Positions 63,882 through 64,000 of a stretch of DNA of 64,000 nucleotides are shown here, piece after piece (the first letter of the stretch is position 1; each line of letters opens with the position of its first letter). The stretch is from Liopterus haemorrhoidalis. Lineage: Eukaryota; Arthropoda; Insecta; Coleoptera; Dytiscidae. The notes beneath the pieces were generated by a model. That model ran no database searches, was not told the origin of the DNA, and was given only the letters and a program-made list of their open reading frames with translations. The stretch is from assembly GCA_963971575.1 (NCBI GenBank), contig OZ020613.1, forward strand, positions 49,284,250-49,348,249, read 5' to 3'. A program made the translations under genes and the position numbers.

Positions 63882-64000
63882 CCTACAACTCCTAAAATAA
63901 ACATATTAAAATGAAACGAATTATATAATGTAAAAAATATAGCAGTATTATTTAATAATTTTTAAATTATCTGTGAAACTAATCAAACTTTGCTGAAGTT
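63882..64000 (-). other. Apparent continuation of ZNF-B intron
   Basis: CCTAAAATAAACATATTAAA and the next 100 bp resemble the intron above the 45305-45445 module (TGAAATAAATACATTAAAAT ... ACTAATCAAACTT). As exon modules and their introns were duplicated together, this fits the intron above 45605-45736, resumed after the 18-kb insertion. Confidence 0.5.

Overview
This is an AT-rich animal nuclear sequence, almost certainly from an insect. The evidence is spliced genes with GT-AG introns, short runs of the arthropod telomere motif TTAGG, and a dense mix of insect-type transposons: Tc1/mariner, DD41D mariner, hAT, pogo, Ty3/gypsy, a CR1/L2-like LINE and Penelope-like elements (PLEs). Nothing bacterial or organellar is visible. 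The order of insect cannot be fixed from the sequence.

Three host-type genes can be assembled from exons whose splice sites and phases agree. (1) A plus-strand, four-exon gene (16525-22984, 767 aa) encodes two C2H2 fingers, a FLYWCH/FAR1-like Cys-His segment, a MULE transposase core and a SWIM finger. It looks like a domesticated MULE-type transposase, and its introns are full of DNA transposons. (2) A minus-strand, four-exon C2H2 zinc-finger gene, ZNF-A (37220 down to 26998, 642 aa, 17 fingers), is complete. (3) A paralogous minus-strand gene, ZNF-B (41097-45736 and beyond the right edge, 9 fingers), lacks its first exon here. In both ZNF genes the exons before the finger exon are short, acidic, bounded by phase-1 introns, and each middle exon carries one hydrophobic-Lys-x-Glu motif of the SUMO-consensus type.

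Most of the rest is nested mobile DNA. 326-4485 is a non-autonomous LTR element with identical 266-bp LTRs. 4966-12775 is a hAT element with an exact 8-bp target duplication; it contains a smaller hAT MITE (5103-5661) and a LINE (6252-11977) that splits its transposase. 15435-15910 is a pogo-like MITE. 23981-25290 is a DD41D mariner with an intact transposase. 33592-36973 is a young gypsy element with identical LTRs inside ZNF-A intron 1, ending shortly after its reverse transcriptase. A (TTAGG)-bearing minisatellite lies at 32650-33260.

The right third (45758-63880) is best read as one block of about 18 kb inserted into a ZNF-B intron. A split PLE forms both margins, and the intron appears to resume at 63882. 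Inside it are a PLE with a 1-kb inverted repeat (60602-63282), five copies of a roughly 1-kb dispersed repeat that contains a tRNA-like segment and telomere-like pentamers, a 1.4-kb duplication, and a 176-bp satellite (55390-56527).
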